From contig MVPY01000025.1 of the NCBI GenBank assembly GCA_002067065.1, forward strand, positions 55,001 to 119,000: 64,000 bases of DNA. The letters run 5' to 3'. This DNA is from Methanobacterium sp. PtaB.Bin024. GTDB lineage: Archaea; Methanobacteriota; Methanobacteria; Methanobacteriales; Methanobacteriaceae. Shown piece after piece: positions 21,178 to 31,850 of the stretch (position 1 is the stretch's first letter; the number at the start of each line of letters is the position of its first letter). The position numbers and the translations under genes are program-made. The notes below the pieces were generated by a model. The model was not told where the DNA came from. It ran no database searches and saw only the letters and a program-made list of their open reading frames with translations.

Positions 21178-22200
21178 TTATGGGGTTTTAGATAAAATTT
21201 TTCTAGGCAAATTTGTTAAAATTTTAGCCCTGTTTTTTATTAGGACCATATCCTCAACTCTGAGACCAAATTTCCCTTCCAAATATATTCCAGGTTCAAC
21301 AGTAACCACCATCCCTTTCTCCAACTTTTCCTTGCTTCTTGAAGATAATGATGGTTTTTCATGAACTTCCAATCCCACTCCATGTCCAGTGGAATGTATG
21401 AAATATTCCCCATATCCATACTCTTGGATAACACTTCTTGCCACTTCATCAACATATGATGCTTCTACCCCGGGTTTTATAGATTTAATAGTTTCTTTCT
21501 GAGCATCCAAAAGTATGGAAAGTATTTCTTCCTCTTTCGGACTTTGAACTATGCTGCGGGTGATATCAGATGCATAGTTATGGTAAAAAGCACCCCAATC
21601 AATCATCACAGGATGTTCCAGTTTTGAAGAAGTTGATGAGGCATGGGGATTACTTGATCTTGGTCCTGAGGCTGCTATTGTTTCGAAAGCTGGCCGCACG
21701 GACCCTGCTTTTCTCATGTTATACTCAAGCTTAGCTGCCAGTTCATCTTCACTTCCGGAAAATTCAGAAAGATCAACATCTTCAAAGGAATCTTCAGCAA
21801 TTCTGATGGCTCCCTCAATTTTATTGATCTCACTTTTTGATTTAAACACTCTAAGACTTTCAACAATATCATTAGGCACGGTTTCAAAGTCTTGACATAT
21901 CTTTTTATATGTCCCAACGCTCATGGAATTTTCAATGCCCATTTTCCCTTTCAAAGTTTCCTTAAGTGATTTTTTAAGTTCATCGAGAGATGTAAATTCA
22001 GTTACAGGTACACAAGATTGGGATTGGGCTAATTCCATATCTAACTTTGTGGAGAAAAGTAATGGTTCTTCTTTTATGATTAAAATAGATGCACTTGAGG
22101 GCTTAAAACCAGTTACATATGCTATATTTTCAGGTTTAAGGATAAATAATGATTCCAGTTTTTCCTGGTTCATTTTCTCTGTTATTTTTTCGATTTTCAT
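21178..22200 (-). CDS. pepQ: Xaa-Pro aminopeptidase/dipeptidase, M24 family
   Basis: 340-residue pita-bread metallopeptidase cleaving peptides next to proline. Metal ligands are visible in order: two Asp ([18 protein letters not shown]), His in [12 protein letters not shown], Glu in [11 protein letters not shown] and Glu in LRVEDMV. The N-terminal 120 residues are the creatinase-type domain. No ribosome binding site precedes the ATG, and a TATA box ends 18 bases upstream, so the mRNA may be leaderless. It is divergent from the site-2 protease gene. Confidence 0.9.
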   Translation of the reverse strand: MKIEKITEKMNQEKLESLFILKPENIAYVTGFKPSSASILIIKEEPLLFSTKLDMELAQSQSCVPVTEFTSLDELKKSLKETLKGKMGIENSMSVGTYKKICQDFETVPNDIVESLRVFKSKSEINKIEGAIRIAEDSFEDVDLSEFSGSEDELAAKLEYNMRKAGSVRPAFETIAASGPRSSNPHASSTSSKLEHPVMIDWGAFYHNYASDITRSIVQSPKEEEILSILLDAQKETIKSIKPGVEASYVDEVARSVIQEYGYGEYFIHSTGHGVGLEVHEKPSLSSRSKEKLEKGMVVTVEPGIYLEGKFGLRVEDMVLIKNRAKILTNLPRKILSKTP

Positions 22201-22217
22201 AGGTAAACCGTACCAAA

Positions 22218-22228
22218 TTTATATAAAA
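22218..22228. promoter_or_regulatory. Symmetric TATA box between divergent pepQ and M50 genes
   Basis: TTTATATAAAA reads as a TATA box on both strands. It is 18 bases from the pepQ start on the minus strand, which would place initiation at the start codon, and 48 bases from the plus-strand gene at 22276, which would give a leader of about 25 bases. A second candidate TTTATAAAT lies at 22244-22252. Confidence 0.45.
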
Positions 22229-22275
22229 TATTGAGGGAAATTATTTATAAATGAGTAGGAGTTCTTTAGTATATT

Positions 22276-22881
22276 ATGGTAAACTTCACATCCCGTGAGA
22301 TCAGGGACATAACGATCTCTATGTTGGTCATTGCAGGCGTTTTTGCATACGTGTTTAGCGGTGATACTCAGAGTAACTTTCTATATCTCATTCCGGTTAC
22401 ATTGATTGCTGTGGGATTAGGGTTCGTGTTTCATGAGCTAGCACACAAATTCGTAGCCATAAAATATGGGTTCCATGCAGAATATCGACTTTGGACGTGG
22501 GGATTAGTGTTAGCCATAATATCTGCCGCAGTTGGATTTGTATTCGCTGCTCCTGGAGCTGTATATATCTATGGTTATGATATATCTCGTGAGGAAAATG
22601 GAAAAATATCAATAGCAGGACCATTAACCAATATAGCCCTGGCAGTAATATTCTTCATTCTCCTGCAATTTTTGTCATTTTCTCCCATATTATCATTAAT
22701 ATGTGGCCTTGGATTCACCATTAACAGTTTTCTGGCTTTTTTCAATATGCTCCCCATATTGATATTGGATGGGGCAAAGGTTCTAAAATGGAATCCTGTG
22801 GTATGGGTTATTACAACAGGAATAGCTCTCATAATGGTTGCTTATCCCTATATTATATCTTATATGAAATTAACAATATAG
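22276..22881 (+). CDS. Site-2 protease-type membrane metalloprotease (M50)
   Basis: 201-residue intramembrane protease with about six hydrophobic segments. The zinc motif HELAH is at residues 53-57 inside a membrane helix, and the third ligand lies in [10 protein letters not shown] near residue 165. There is no PDZ or CBS domain, so this is the minimal form of the family. Substrate is unknown; such proteases release membrane-bound regulators or clean up signal peptides. It is read away from pepQ and 36 bases precede the following ycaO frame, so co-transcription with ycaO is possible. Confidence 0.85.
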   Translation: MVNFTSREIRDITISMLVIAGVFAYVFSGDTQSNFLYLIPVTLIAVGLGFVFHELAHKFVAIKYGFHAEYRLWTWGLVLAIISAAVGFVFAAPGAVYIYGYDISREENGKISIAGPLTNIALAVIFFILLQFLSFSPILSLICGLGFTINSFLAFFNMLPILILDGAKVLKWNPVVWVITTGIALIMVAYPYIISYMKLTI

Positions 22882-22938
22882 CCACTAATTTGAAATTAAT
22901 AATTTAACCACTAATTTATGTTCTTAAAAGGATTAAAA

Positions 22939-24132
22939 ATGTTTAAAGAAATTCCAATTAGATACATGGGAGGCACCCATCGTTGCCGTGACCCTCAAGA
23001 AACAATAGAGAAGGTAGAGGGGAAACTTAAAGCTGCAGGAGTTACCAGAATAGCTGAAATCACTCATCTTGACCGTATTGGAATACCTGTCTATTCTGCA
23101 ATCCGACCAGGGGCAGCTGAAGGCGCGGTAAGTATTTATGCGGGTAAAGGAGCTACTAAACCTCAGGCAAAGGCATCGGCAATGATGGAAGCATTTGAAA
23201 GATATTCTGCTGAGCAACAAAAAACTGATAAAGAAAAAATCGTGGTTGGTTCTTTTACTGAGATAGATGGATGCATAGATCCTAAATCTTTAATCTTACC
23301 TTCAAACATTTTAGATACTGACAGAAACAGCATCAGCTGGGTTATGGCCACTAATGCTGTGGATGATAGTGAGTGTCTCGTACCTGCTAATGCAATTTAC
23401 CATCCGTACATTCCAGTAAATGGCATTTCTCTTTTCAAATCTAATACCAATGGATTGGCATCGGGAAATGTCATTGAGGAAGCGGTTTTTCATGGTATAA
23501 CGGAGGTGGTGGAAAGGGATGCATGGAGTATTTTTGAAGCCCTACGCCAGCCAAAAAGGGAAGTTAACTGTGAAAATACCGAAAACCAGTTCATAATTGA
23601 GGTAATGTCTAAATTTAACAAAGCAGGTGTTGAAATTAAACTGGTTGATCTTACAGCTGATGTGAAAATACCGACAATGGCTGCGGTGTCTGATGATACT
23701 GTTTTAAAAGATCCGGCTCTTCTAACCCTAGGAGTAGGAACTCATCTTGATCCTGAAGTAGCAGCCATCAGGGCCTTAACTGAAGTGGCTCAAAGTAGGG
23801 CAACCCAGATCCACGGGACTCGCGAAGACACCACTCGGGCTGTTTTCATGCGCAAAGCAGGATACCAACGTATGAAAAAGATTAACAGGCACTGGTTTGG
23901 AGAATCTCAAGGTGTTGTAGAACTTTCTGATGTTAAAAACAGGGCTAAAAAGTCATTTAAAGATGATATAGAAACTTCACTGAAACTTCTTTCTGAATGC
24001 GGTTTTGACCAGGTTTTATACACGGATCTTACCCGGCCAGAGATTAATATTCCAGTGGTAAGGGTTGTTATTCCTGGAATGGAAGTTTATTCCGTTGATG
24101 TGGAAAGGGTTGGTAAAAGGCTTAGAAGATAA
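22939..24132 (+). CDS. ycaO: YcaO protein, McrA-glycine thioamidation type
   Basis: ATP-dependent cyclodehydratase-family protein of about 397 residues. In methanogens a YcaO, with TfuA, converts a glycine of methyl-CoM reductase McrA to thioglycine, and this protein has the expected standalone size. Visible family blocks are [33 protein letters not shown], and a C-terminal [14 protein letters not shown] followed by [18 protein letters not shown]. The ATG at 22939 follows an AAGGAT; an upstream in-frame ATG at 22918 is less likely. TfuA is not adjacent. Confidence 0.85.
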   Translation: MFKEIPIRYMGGTHRCRDPQETIEKVEGKLKAAGVTRIAEITHLDRIGIPVYSAIRPGAAEGAVSIYAGKGATKPQAKASAMMEAFERYSAEQQKTDKEKIVVGSFTEIDGCIDPKSLILPSNILDTDRNSISWVMATNAVDDSECLVPANAIYHPYIPVNGISLFKSNTNGLASGNVIEEAVFHGITEVVERDAWSIFEALRQPKREVNCENTENQFIIEVMSKFNKAGVEIKLVDLTADVKIPTMAAVSDDTVLKDPALLTLGVGTHLDPEVAAIRALTEVAQSRATQIHGTREDTTRAVFMRKAGYQRMKKINRHWFGESQGVVELSDVKNRAKKSFKDDIETSLKLLSECGFDQVLYTDLTRPEINIPVVRVVIPGMEVYSVDVERVGKRLRR

Positions 24133-24313
24133 ACATATAATGGACACTGTGTATAAAATAGACTAGATCCAAGATTTTTAACTAGATTCAAATTAAAAGA
24201 TAATATAGTTTTTATAGATTTTAATTTCTAAAATATATTTAACTACATATTATGTTATTAAAAGGATTCAATTGGTTAAAAACTTGTGACTCTTTTTTGA
24301 TTTGGTGAAAAAA

Positions 24314-24655
24314 ATGAAACAAGTAATTGTTGCAAGAGCAGACCTGGGAATGAGTAAAGGTAAATTAGCAGCCCAAGCATGTCATGCGAGTATAGGGGCT
24401 TATAAAAAGGCTGATGACAGGATTATAAGGGAATGGGAGTTAGAAGGCGGTAAAAAAGTGGTTGTTCAGGTAAAAAGTCAGCAAGAACTTTTTGAAATAT
24501 ATGAACTGGTCAAAGCCGCTGAGATTCCCAGTTACCTGGTAACAGATGCAGGCCACACTGAACTACCTCCTTCCACTGTAACCTGCCTTGGAATAGGGCC
24601 CGAAAAGGATGAAAAGATTGATAAGATAACTCAGGATCTTAAACTACTTAAATAA
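24314..24655 (+). CDS. pth2: Peptidyl-tRNA hydrolase, archaeal/eukaryal Pth2 type
   Basis: Releases peptides from prematurely dissociated peptidyl-tRNA. About 113 residues with the family core [20 protein letters not shown] followed by QACHAS, and the ending [20 protein letters not shown] containing the catalytic-site Asp/His and Thr. ATG 24314 is selected since GGTGA sits five bases upstream; a TTG at 24302 is in frame. It is followed by the kinase gene after 75 bases. Confidence 0.94.
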   Translation: MKQVIVARADLGMSKGKLAAQACHASIGAYKKADDRIIREWELEGGKKVVVQVKSQQELFEIYELVKAAEIPSYLVTDAGHTELPPSTVTCLGIGPEKDEKIDKITQDLKLLK

Positions 24656-24730
24656 TTTGTTTCTGGCCTAAAACAGACACATATCATATTTTTAGGGATA
24701 TCTTAATTAATATTAAGGAGAACCGTTATT

Positions 24731-25375
<645 letters not shown>

Positions 25376-25537
25376 ATGGAAAAAATACAATGTACCTCAT
25401 GTAAACAGGAAATATCACCTGTAGAAACTTATGTAAAGTTTGTATGTCCGGAATGTGACGAAATACTGTACCGATGTCAGAAATGCCGAACTTTCGGCCA
25501 TATTTACCAGTGTAAATGTGGATTTAAAGGACCATAA
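25376..25537 (+). CDS. Small zinc-ribbon protein (archaeal HVO_2753-type)
   Basis: A 53-residue gene with four CxxC-type cysteine pairs: CTSC near residue 7, CPEC near 24, CQKC near 34 and CKCG near 46, enough for two zinc sites. It belongs to the small archaeal zinc-ribbon RNA-binding-like family that commonly sits just before elongation factor 1-beta, and that is the case here. It starts immediately at the base after the mfnE stop, with GGAGGAG ahead, so translation is coupled. Confidence 0.85.
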   Translation: MEKIQCTSCKQEISPVETYVKFVCPECDEILYRCQKCRTFGHIYQCKCGFKGP

Positions 25538-25788
25538 AAACCTTTAAAGTCCATAACATTCCTTAAAAACTCTAATTTTACTGATTCAATCAAGATTCAA
25601 GAGATTCAATAATATGGTCATATTTTTTTAATAATTTGACCAGTCAATAGAATGTAATATAAAATAATATATGAATCTCAGGTTACTATGAATCTTAGAT
25701 TATCAGCTCTTTAGACGGTTTATTTTATTTAATGAACAAGAATTTATGAATAAATCACTAAAAAAACACGATTAATGGAGGAATTAGG
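25538..25788. other. Intergenic region upstream of ef1b
   Basis: 251 AT-rich bases between two plus-strand genes. A TATA-like stretch lies at 25658-25672, and the ef1b ribosome site GGAGG is at 25777-25781. Nothing else was recognised. Confidence 0.35.
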
Positions 25789-26058
25789 ATGGGAGAAGTA
25801 GTAGCAACCATAAAATTAATGCCAGAAAGCCCTGAAGTTGATCTGGCTCAGATTAAAGAAAATGTAGAAAAATCAATACCAGAAGGTACTGAACTCCACA
25901 AAATCGAGGAAGAACCAATTGCTTTTGGTCTGGTAGCCCTCAATGTTATGGTAATAGTTGATGATGGTGAGGGTGGAACTGAAAAGGCAGAGGAGATATT
26001 CTCCCAGCTTGACGATGTTGCCAGTATAGAAGTGGTTGACGTACGCAGGTTAATGTAA
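25789..26058 (+). CDS. ef1b: Elongation factor 1-beta
   Basis: Archaeal aEF-1B, the nucleotide exchange factor that recharges EF-1alpha with GTP. It is 89 residues, the normal archaeal size, with the ferredoxin-like fold pattern VVATIKLMPESPEVDL, IEEEPIAFGLVALNVMVIV and DDVASIEVVDVRR. GGAGG precedes the ATG by eight bases. A hairpin terminator overlaps its stop codon. The zinc-ribbon gene upstream is its usual neighbour. Confidence 0.96.
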   Translation: MGEVVATIKLMPESPEVDLAQIKENVEKSIPEGTELHKIEEEPIAFGLVALNVMVIVDDGEGGTEKAEEIFSQLDDVASIEVVDVRRLM

Positions 26059-26082
26059 GTAGGGGAGTCCCTTACTTTTTTT
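26055..26082 (+). terminator. Hairpin plus T-run terminator after ef1b
   Basis: GTAAG (26055-26059) pairs with CTTAC (26071-26075) around a loop of 11 bases and is followed by seven T. The left arm overlaps the stop codon of ef1b. Confidence 0.65.
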
Positions 26083-26304
26083 CTCACAAAATTTATTTTA
26101 CTATAATAATTTTTCAATTTATCTTCAATTCATTTTTTAGTTTTTTTATTAGTTATTAGTTTTTTAAATCAATTTCAGCCAATAAATTCTATTTTTACCT
26201 AATTATTTTCATTTTAATATGATACACAAACTATATTAATACTTTGTTTAATATTATTAATACAACTAACTTTAATTATATTCATATTATGGTGGTGCAG
26301 ATAA

Positions 26305-27552
26305 TTGTTTGATCTCATCTTTGCATGCATAATCGGGGTGCTGTGTGGTGTTGTAACTGGTTTGATTCCAGGGATCCATGTAAACACAGTAGGGGCATTT
26401 GTTTTTTCAGCATCACCCTTCCTCTTATACTCTTATTCCCCGGAAGTTCTGGCAGTTTTCCTGCTTTCAATGTCCATCTCGCATGCATTACTGGAATTCA
26501 TACCATCCATGTTTTTAGGGGTTCCTGATGAAGGAACAGTACTTTCAGTAATGCCCGGACATTACCTCCTTCTCCAGGGACGTGGAAAGGAAGCCATTAG
26601 ACTGGTTTCTTTAGGCGGCTTTGGAGCCATGATCGTTACCATCCTACTTCTACCTGTCTTCATGATTGTTCTACCGCCACTATATGATATCCTAAAACCT
26701 TACATTTGGATTATTTTATCCGTGACAGTTGTTTACATGCTTTATCGTCTCAGTCGGGATTTAAAATCTTTAATCTGGTCATTAATCCTCTTTATTTTTT
26801 CAGGTATAATGGGCTGGACAGCACTGAATTCACCCCTTTCATCCAGTGTTTCTCTTTTATGCATCTTTTCAGGCCTTTTTGGTGTAAGCACTCTGTTGTA
26901 CAGTCTCTCTGAAAAATCAGTAATGCCTGAACAGAGTGAACAGTACCATCTTGAAATTGATAAAGATATCCTTAAGGGCATATTTGCAGGTGGGATTGCT
27001 GGCAGTATCTTGGGGTTTCTTCCAGGGATGGGACCGGCCCAGGGAAGTCTTCTTGCTCAGGAATTGAGTGGTGGTTCAGATTCTGGAAGCGAGAGGGAAG
27101 GATTTCTGGTGGCAATGAGTGGTGTTAATGCATCAGATGCTCTTTTTTCATTGATAGCCATATATTTAATTGGCAATCCTCGCAGTGGAATCGCGGTGTA
27201 TGTCAACCAGTTACTGCAGGGATTGGACTTTAATCATCTTTTAATAATGATATTTTCATCAGTTATTGCAGTGTCCATGTCTATGATTCTTTGTATAAAA
27301 TTAGGGGATTATTTGAGTTATTCAATGCAAAAGATTAATTATGAAAAACTTTCATGGGTGGTGATCATTTTCATGAGCTTTTTAGTGGTGCTTTTTGCAC
27401 TGATGGAAAATGCCAACTTAATTTTTATTTTTGTAATCTATGTAACATCCATTGCGATGGGACTCCTGCCCCATTATCTGGATATAAATAAATCCCACCT
27501 AATGGGAGTTCTTATTGTTCCTGCTATTGTTGTATACACTGGAATGGCTTAA
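26305..27552 (+). CDS. TctA/DUF112-like membrane permease
   Basis: 415-residue polytopic membrane protein with about ten hydrophobic helices. Two related Gly/Pro motifs, LIPGIHVNT near the N-terminus and [11 protein letters not shown] near residue 248, mark the inverted repeat of the TctA/tripartite tricarboxylate transporter family and its archaeal DUF112 branch. No TctB or TctC partner is nearby, so it probably works without a periplasmic binding protein; the substrate is unknown. An in-frame stop sits directly before TTG at 26305, so TTG is the first possible start, with GGTGGTG upstream. Confidence 0.78.
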   Translation: MFDLIFACIIGVLCGVVTGLIPGIHVNTVGAFVFSASPFLLYSYSPEVLAVFLLSMSISHALLEFIPSMFLGVPDEGTVLSVMPGHYLLLQGRGKEAIRLVSLGGFGAMIVTILLLPVFMIVLPPLYDILKPYIWIILSVTVVYMLYRLSRDLKSLIWSLILFIFSGIMGWTALNSPLSSSVSLLCIFSGLFGVSTLLYSLSEKSVMPEQSEQYHLEIDKDILKGIFAGGIAGSILGFLPGMGPAQGSLLAQELSGGSDSGSEREGFLVAMSGVNASDALFSLIAIYLIGNPRSGIAVYVNQLLQGLDFNHLLIMIFSSVIAVSMSMILCIKLGDYLSYSMQKINYEKLSWVVIIFMSFLVVLFALMENANLIFIFVIYVTSIAMGLLPHYLDINKSHLMGVLIVPAIVVYTGMA

Positions 27553-27631
27553 ATAATGATAATAAAGAGAAATTTTTAGAGTTTATAGTTGTTATTGGAT
27601 CTATCAAAATCAGTTTATTGAAATCACAAGG

Positions 27632-28615
27632 TCATATTATTACTACTTCTTGGCATAAATCAGCAATAGACTCCATAAACTCCTCAGTATCAACTCCAGG
27701 GAAGGTGTCTATCAGGCAAATATCGAATTTTTCCTTTAAAACATGTCCAAGTTCCTTTACATCCATACAGTAAACATCCCAGGATTCGCCCCTGGCAATC
27801 AGACCCTGTTTCTTGTCTGATAATTCTAAAGGATACTCATTAACTTCCAGGTTAAGAGCTGTGGTGCGTGCAGCAGGATACCAGAGGTCATTGAAAACAA
27901 CTTTTTTAGCCCCTCCTTTAAGAGCGGCAATACCCAGAGTTCCTGGACCACAGGTGCAGTCTAAAATTTTAGGATCCTCATGTTTTTCCATTACCTTTTT
28001 TAGGAGAGTTATTTTGGGAGATACTGGTTTAGGGAATTCAATATGTATTTCCCCTTGATGTTTATGGATAAGAATGGGTCCAAAGGGGGTTTGCACCAGA
28101 TCACAACGCATATCGCAACCAGACAGGAGTTCGTATACATTTGGATCAGATTGAGAGTCTTTTATACCAACTGTTTTTTTAATGTCTCCTTTAAGGACTC
28201 CTTTAACTTCAGGGACTTCTTTCACTATTCTTTCAGCGCATTTTTGATTAACATCAGGAGATAATATCACCAGACTATCCTGGGAAAGGTATGGCACTGT
28301 TTGAAGGGGATATGCAGGGGTAATGAGTGGCACACAGGTATCTCGCAGTGTGGAGTTTTCATCTTTAATGCCTTCATCCTGCATGATGGTTAAGATATGG
28401 CTTATCACCGCATCCAAATGTCTGCGACCACAGACACATTTTTTCCAGTTTTCATCGATTTTTTGATCTGGATCTAATTGTTCAGATAATGGTTTAAATT
28501 TCTTCAATTTCAATTCTGGGCAATTTTCACAGGGGTAATATAGAGATTCAATGTTCTTTAAAACATGAGAAGGAGATTTTATACACTCCCCCTGGCATCT
28601 GCACTTTAAGTCCAT
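27632..28615 (-). CDS. Class I SAM-dependent methyltransferase with Cys-rich N-terminus
   Basis: About 327 residues. The C-terminal half is a Rossmann methyltransferase with motif [17 protein letters not shown] and a following [11 protein letters not shown] acidic-loop strand. The N-terminal 90 residues carry cysteine groups CRCQGEC, CENCPE and CVCGRRH that could bind zinc or an Fe-S cluster. Substrate is unknown. ATG 28613-28615 is chosen because the extra upstream codons read as AT-rich promoter sequence. No ribosome site is visible and a TATA box lies 20 bases upstream, so it may be leaderless. Confidence 0.7.
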   Translation of the reverse strand: MDLKCRCQGECIKSPSHVLKNIESLYYPCENCPELKLKKFKPLSEQLDPDQKIDENWKKCVCGRRHLDAVISHILTIMQDEGIKDENSTLRDTCVPLITPAYPLQTVPYLSQDSLVILSPDVNQKCAERIVKEVPEVKGVLKGDIKKTVGIKDSQSDPNVYELLSGCDMRCDLVQTPFGPILIHKHQGEIHIEFPKPVSPKITLLKKVMEKHEDPKILDCTCGPGTLGIAALKGGAKKVVFNDLWYPAARTTALNLEVNEYPLELSDKKQGLIARGESWDVYCMDVKELGHVLKEKFDICLIDTFPGVDTEEFMESIADLCQEVVII

Positions 28616-28634
28616 ATGCTTAAATATTTGATAC

Positions 28635-28644
28635 TTTATATAAA
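28635..28644. promoter_or_regulatory. Symmetric TATA box between divergent methyltransferase and pilus ATPase genes
   Basis: TTTATATAAA is a perfect palindrome readable on both strands, 20 bases from the minus-strand start at 28615 and 47 bases from the plus-strand start at 28691. The geometry matches that at 22218-22228. Confidence 0.45.
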
Positions 28645-28690
28645 TAATATTAAGATGATCTAATAGTAGGATAATATTGTTTGTGAGACA

Positions 28691-30325
28691 ATGAAGGACA
28701 AACGCAAAGAAATACTGAGGGACCTTCTTGGAGAGTTTGGTTCTGAAGATGATGAAGATGGGGATGATTTTGTTGTTGAGGAAAAACAACCTTTACCTCC
28801 TGAGGAGAAAGCTCCCCCAGTTCAAGAAGAAGAGGAAGAGGAGTTTTCATTAGATAAAATAATGAAAAAAAAGCCTAAAAAGCCATCTAAACGTACTAAA
28901 AAAGTCAAAAAAGCGTCTGATGCTTTTAAGGCCGAGATTATTGAGGAAGGATTGGTTCCGAAGTATAATGTAAGTGTCCCTCATTTTTCTGATAAAGAAA
29001 CCCAAATTTTTAATGAAGTACGGGAGAAACTGGTTGAAGTAGCAGTTTCACAGGGTGAAGAATTTGATATTGATGAAGAATCTTTTGTAGGGGATGTTAA
29101 ACAGTTTTTAAGGGCCAGGGGAGTTCGAGATGTTGAGCGACTGGCCACACAAATCGCTCAGGTGATGTTGGGGTATGGGAAACTGGACCCCATGATTAAA
29201 GATGATGATTTAGAGGAAATTATGGTTATCGGTACTGGCAGCAATGTATTTGTTTACCATCGTAAGATAGGGATGATGGTTACCAATGTGGTTTTTGATA
29301 CTGATGATGATATTCGGGCCATAATAGATGTTATTGCCAGGCAGGTTAACCGTCGTATAGATCAACAGACCCCAATACTTGATGCCCGTCTTAAGGATGG
29401 TTCCAGGGTTAACGCTACACTTCCCCCTGTATCTGCTGATGGACCCACCCTTACCATCAGGAAATTCAGAAAAGATCCACTTACTGTGGTGGACTTAATC
29501 AACTTCAAAACCATGTCATCACACCTAGCAAGTTTCCTCTGGGTATGTACCGATGGTATGGGAGTAAAACCATGTAATGCCATTATTGCAGGAGGTACTG
29601 GTTCAGGTAAAACCACTACCCTGAACACTGTCGCTGCTTTTGTGCCTCCTAGAGAACGAATTATAACCATCGAAGACACACTGGAACTTCAACTCCCTCA
29701 CTCACATGTGTTGCGTATGGAAACCCGCCCACCTAACATTGAAGGTAAAGGAGAACTTACCATGGACACTCTGGTGAAGAACTCGCTCCGTCAGAGGCCT
29801 GATAGGGTGATTGTGGGTGAAGTTCGTGGAGCAGAAGCCATAACACTTTTCACAGCCTTAAACACTGGACACTCTGGAATGGGAACCCTTCACTCCAACA
29901 CTGCCAGAGAAACTATCACTCGATTGATAAATTCCCCAATGAACGTACCAAACATCATGATTCCGGCTCTTGACTTCATTATAATGCAAAACAGGATGTA
30001 TCGTGCTGAAGGTGGATCTATCCGTCGAGTAACTGAAGTTGCTGAGGTTGTGGGAATGGAAGAGGGAAATGTTCAGCTTAACCGCGTGTTTGAGTGGAAT
30101 AATATCACTGATAAAGTGGAATATGTGGGTATTTCCAGTAAAACCCTGCGAGAAATAGCAGAACTGCGGGGAGTGAGTGTAACTGATCTTGAAGAAGAAA
30201 TTGAAAAACGAAGGCTGGTTTTGGAATATCTGGCAGATAACAACATACGCTCCATTGAAGAAGTTGGTAGATGTGTAAACAGTTACTACAAAGATCCTGA
30301 TGAGATGTTGGAAAGGATTCTTTAA
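28691..30325 (+). CDS. Type II/IV secretion ATPase (TadA/GspE family)
   Basis: Hexameric ATPase that powers pilus assembly, 544 residues. Residues 1-75 are a charged, low-complexity Glu/Lys tail. An N-terminal domain follows, then the RecA-like core with Walker [11 protein letters not shown] (301-310), the acidic box [12 protein letters not shown], Walker [15 protein letters not shown] and the His box [13 protein letters not shown]. It is followed after 167 bases by an F-domain platform gene. The pilin and another platform gene lie at 19848-21004. Confidence 0.92.
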   Translation: MKDKRKEILRDLLGEFGSEDDEDGDDFVVEEKQPLPPEEKAPPVQEEEEEEFSLDKIMKKKPKKPSKRTKKVKKASDAFKAEIIEEGLVPKYNVSVPHFSDKETQIFNEVREKLVEVAVSQGEEFDIDEESFVGDVKQFLRARGVRDVERLATQIAQVMLGYGKLDPMIKDDDLEEIMVIGTGSNVFVYHRKIGMMVTNVVFDTDDDIRAIIDVIARQVNRRIDQQTPILDARLKDGSRVNATLPPVSADGPTLTIRKFRKDPLTVVDLINFKTMSSHLASFLWVCTDGMGVKPCNAIIAGGTGSGKTTTLNTVAAFVPPRERIITIEDTLELQLPHSHVLRMETRPPNIEGKGELTMDTLVKNSLRQRPDRVIVGEVRGAEAITLFTALNTGHSGMGTLHSNTARETITRLINSPMNVPNIMIPALDFIIMQNRMYRAEGGSIRRVTEVAEVVGMEEGNVQLNRVFEWNNITDKVEYVGISSKTLREIAELRGVSVTDLEEEIEKRRLVLEYLADNNIRSIEEVGRCVNSYYKDPDEMLERIL

Positions 30326-30492
30326 GATTTTAACTTCTGAAGAGATTCTGTGAGAATATAGAAAAGATTAGATAGGAAGACATTAAAACATAGTTATTAG
30401 ATGTATATTTAGGTTGTTTAGAGGAAGGATATATTGTGGAAAAAATTATTAGACTAAAGTGCTTGATCATAATTAAAGATTTGGTGAGATAA

Positions 30493-31608
30493 ATGGTCTT
30501 TGATGGCATTAGGAATATCTTCAACCGTATCGGTGACTTGACTGTTAATTCCAGCCAAAAAGTTGGCGGAGGAATTCAAAAAGTCGGTGAAGGAGTGCAA
30601 AAGCCGGTAAAAAAAATTCGAGATGTTGAAAGACCTAAAATCACAAGACCCACTGAAAAAAAAGAAGAAAAAACGGAATTAAGTTCATTTAAGGATATTC
30701 AATCTTCTTCTAAAGGTTCTTCTTCTCGTAAAGTCATTAAAAAGATGGGAATGGAAAAAGACGAGATAGAAATATTCCGTGATCTCATTGACCAGAAGTA
30801 TGATAGAACAGAAAAAGTAGAGGAAGATAAATCTGCAAAAGCTGCTGTTCGCAAAGCTTCCCTGGAGGAACTCTTAAAAGAAGAGGAAAAACAGGGATTG
30901 GAACCACGTCTCATCATGATCATGGGCGTAATCGGATTTGCAGTCCTTTTCACAGTCATAGTGTTATTGGGATTCGGTGTTGAAATTGGTCTGGTATTCG
31001 GTATTTTAATTCTTTTAATGACCATGTTCATTGTCTACCTACCAAAAATTCAGATGGGAAGTCGTTCAACAGAAGCTTCTAAAGAAATACCTTATGCTCT
31101 GCGACAGATGGCCACTGAACTAAGGGCAGGGTTAGGATTACACGATAGCATGCGTTCTGTAGCCATGTCTGGTTACGGTCCTTTATCTGAGGAATTCGCC
31201 AGAGCACTGGAAGAAATAAAATATGGAGAAACCACCGAAAAAGCCCTGGTTGATATGAGTCAAAGGATTAACTCTGAAGGTCTAACACGGGCCATATATC
31301 AGATCACCAGAACCCTCACCAGTGGAGGGGATCTAGCCAAAACCCTAAGTGTTATTGCTGATGACACTGCCTATGAAATGCGAATGAAAATCAAGGATTA
31401 TGCCCAGAAATTAAATTCATTCACCATGATTTACATGTTTATAGCCATATTGGGTCCAGTTATATTTATGGTGATGATAATGGCAGCAGCCACAGTTATG
31501 GGGTCAGTTATACCACCTATACTACTTTTAATAATGTATCTATTTTTATTCCCTGCTATCGTGGCTTTCATGGCATTCATGATAAAAAGGTTGGAACCCA
31601 AGGTTTAA
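30493..31608 (+). CDS. Type II secretion system F-domain protein (TadB-like)
   Basis: 371-residue platform protein. Residues 1-125 are charged and repetitive with short [16 protein letters not shown] repeats. Membrane helices begin near residue 135 and a second pair starts near 310; between them is the cytoplasmic helical domain with [19 protein letters not shown] and [25 protein letters not shown] precedes the ATG. It most probably pairs with the TadC-like protein at 20072-21004 and the ATPase just upstream. Confidence 0.87.
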   Translation: MVFDGIRNIFNRIGDLTVNSSQKVGGGIQKVGEGVQKPVKKIRDVERPKITRPTEKKEEKTELSSFKDIQSSSKGSSSRKVIKKMGMEKDEIEIFRDLIDQKYDRTEKVEEDKSAKAAVRKASLEELLKEEEKQGLEPRLIMIMGVIGFAVLFTVIVLLGFGVEIGLVFGILILLMTMFIVYLPKIQMGSRSTEASKEIPYALRQMATELRAGLGLHDSMRSVAMSGYGPLSEEFARALEEIKYGETTEKALVDMSQRINSEGLTRAIYQITRTLTSGGDLAKTLSVIADDTAYEMRMKIKDYAQKLNSFTMIYMFIAILGPVIFMVMIMAAATVMGSVIPPILLLIMYLFLFPAIVAFMAFMIKRLEPKV

Positions 31609-31780
31609 ACTTATTTCATTTCCTTTTTTAAAGTTTGTATGTTTTAATGGCCATATTTGCCCTTATTTTGATTTTTAAATGTCTTATTATCAAATTAGAT
31701 ATACTCTCTTTTCTTTATCTTTTTTATGATAAATAGCTAGATTTTTATTAAATTTATCGGAAATTAGCGTTGATATGCAC

Positions 31781-31793
31781 AAAATATATATAT
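31781..31793 (+). promoter_or_regulatory. Probable TATA box of the CODH/ACS operon
   Basis: AAAATATATATAT lies about 60 bases upstream of the cdhA start and is the strongest TATA-like element in the 233-base spacer after the pilus gene. Initiation near 31815 would give a leader of about 35 bases. Confidence 0.55.
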
Positions 31794-31850
31794 CCTATTT
31801 AGTCTAACAAAAAAATATCATTATAAATCATTAATAATTCGGTGATAGTT

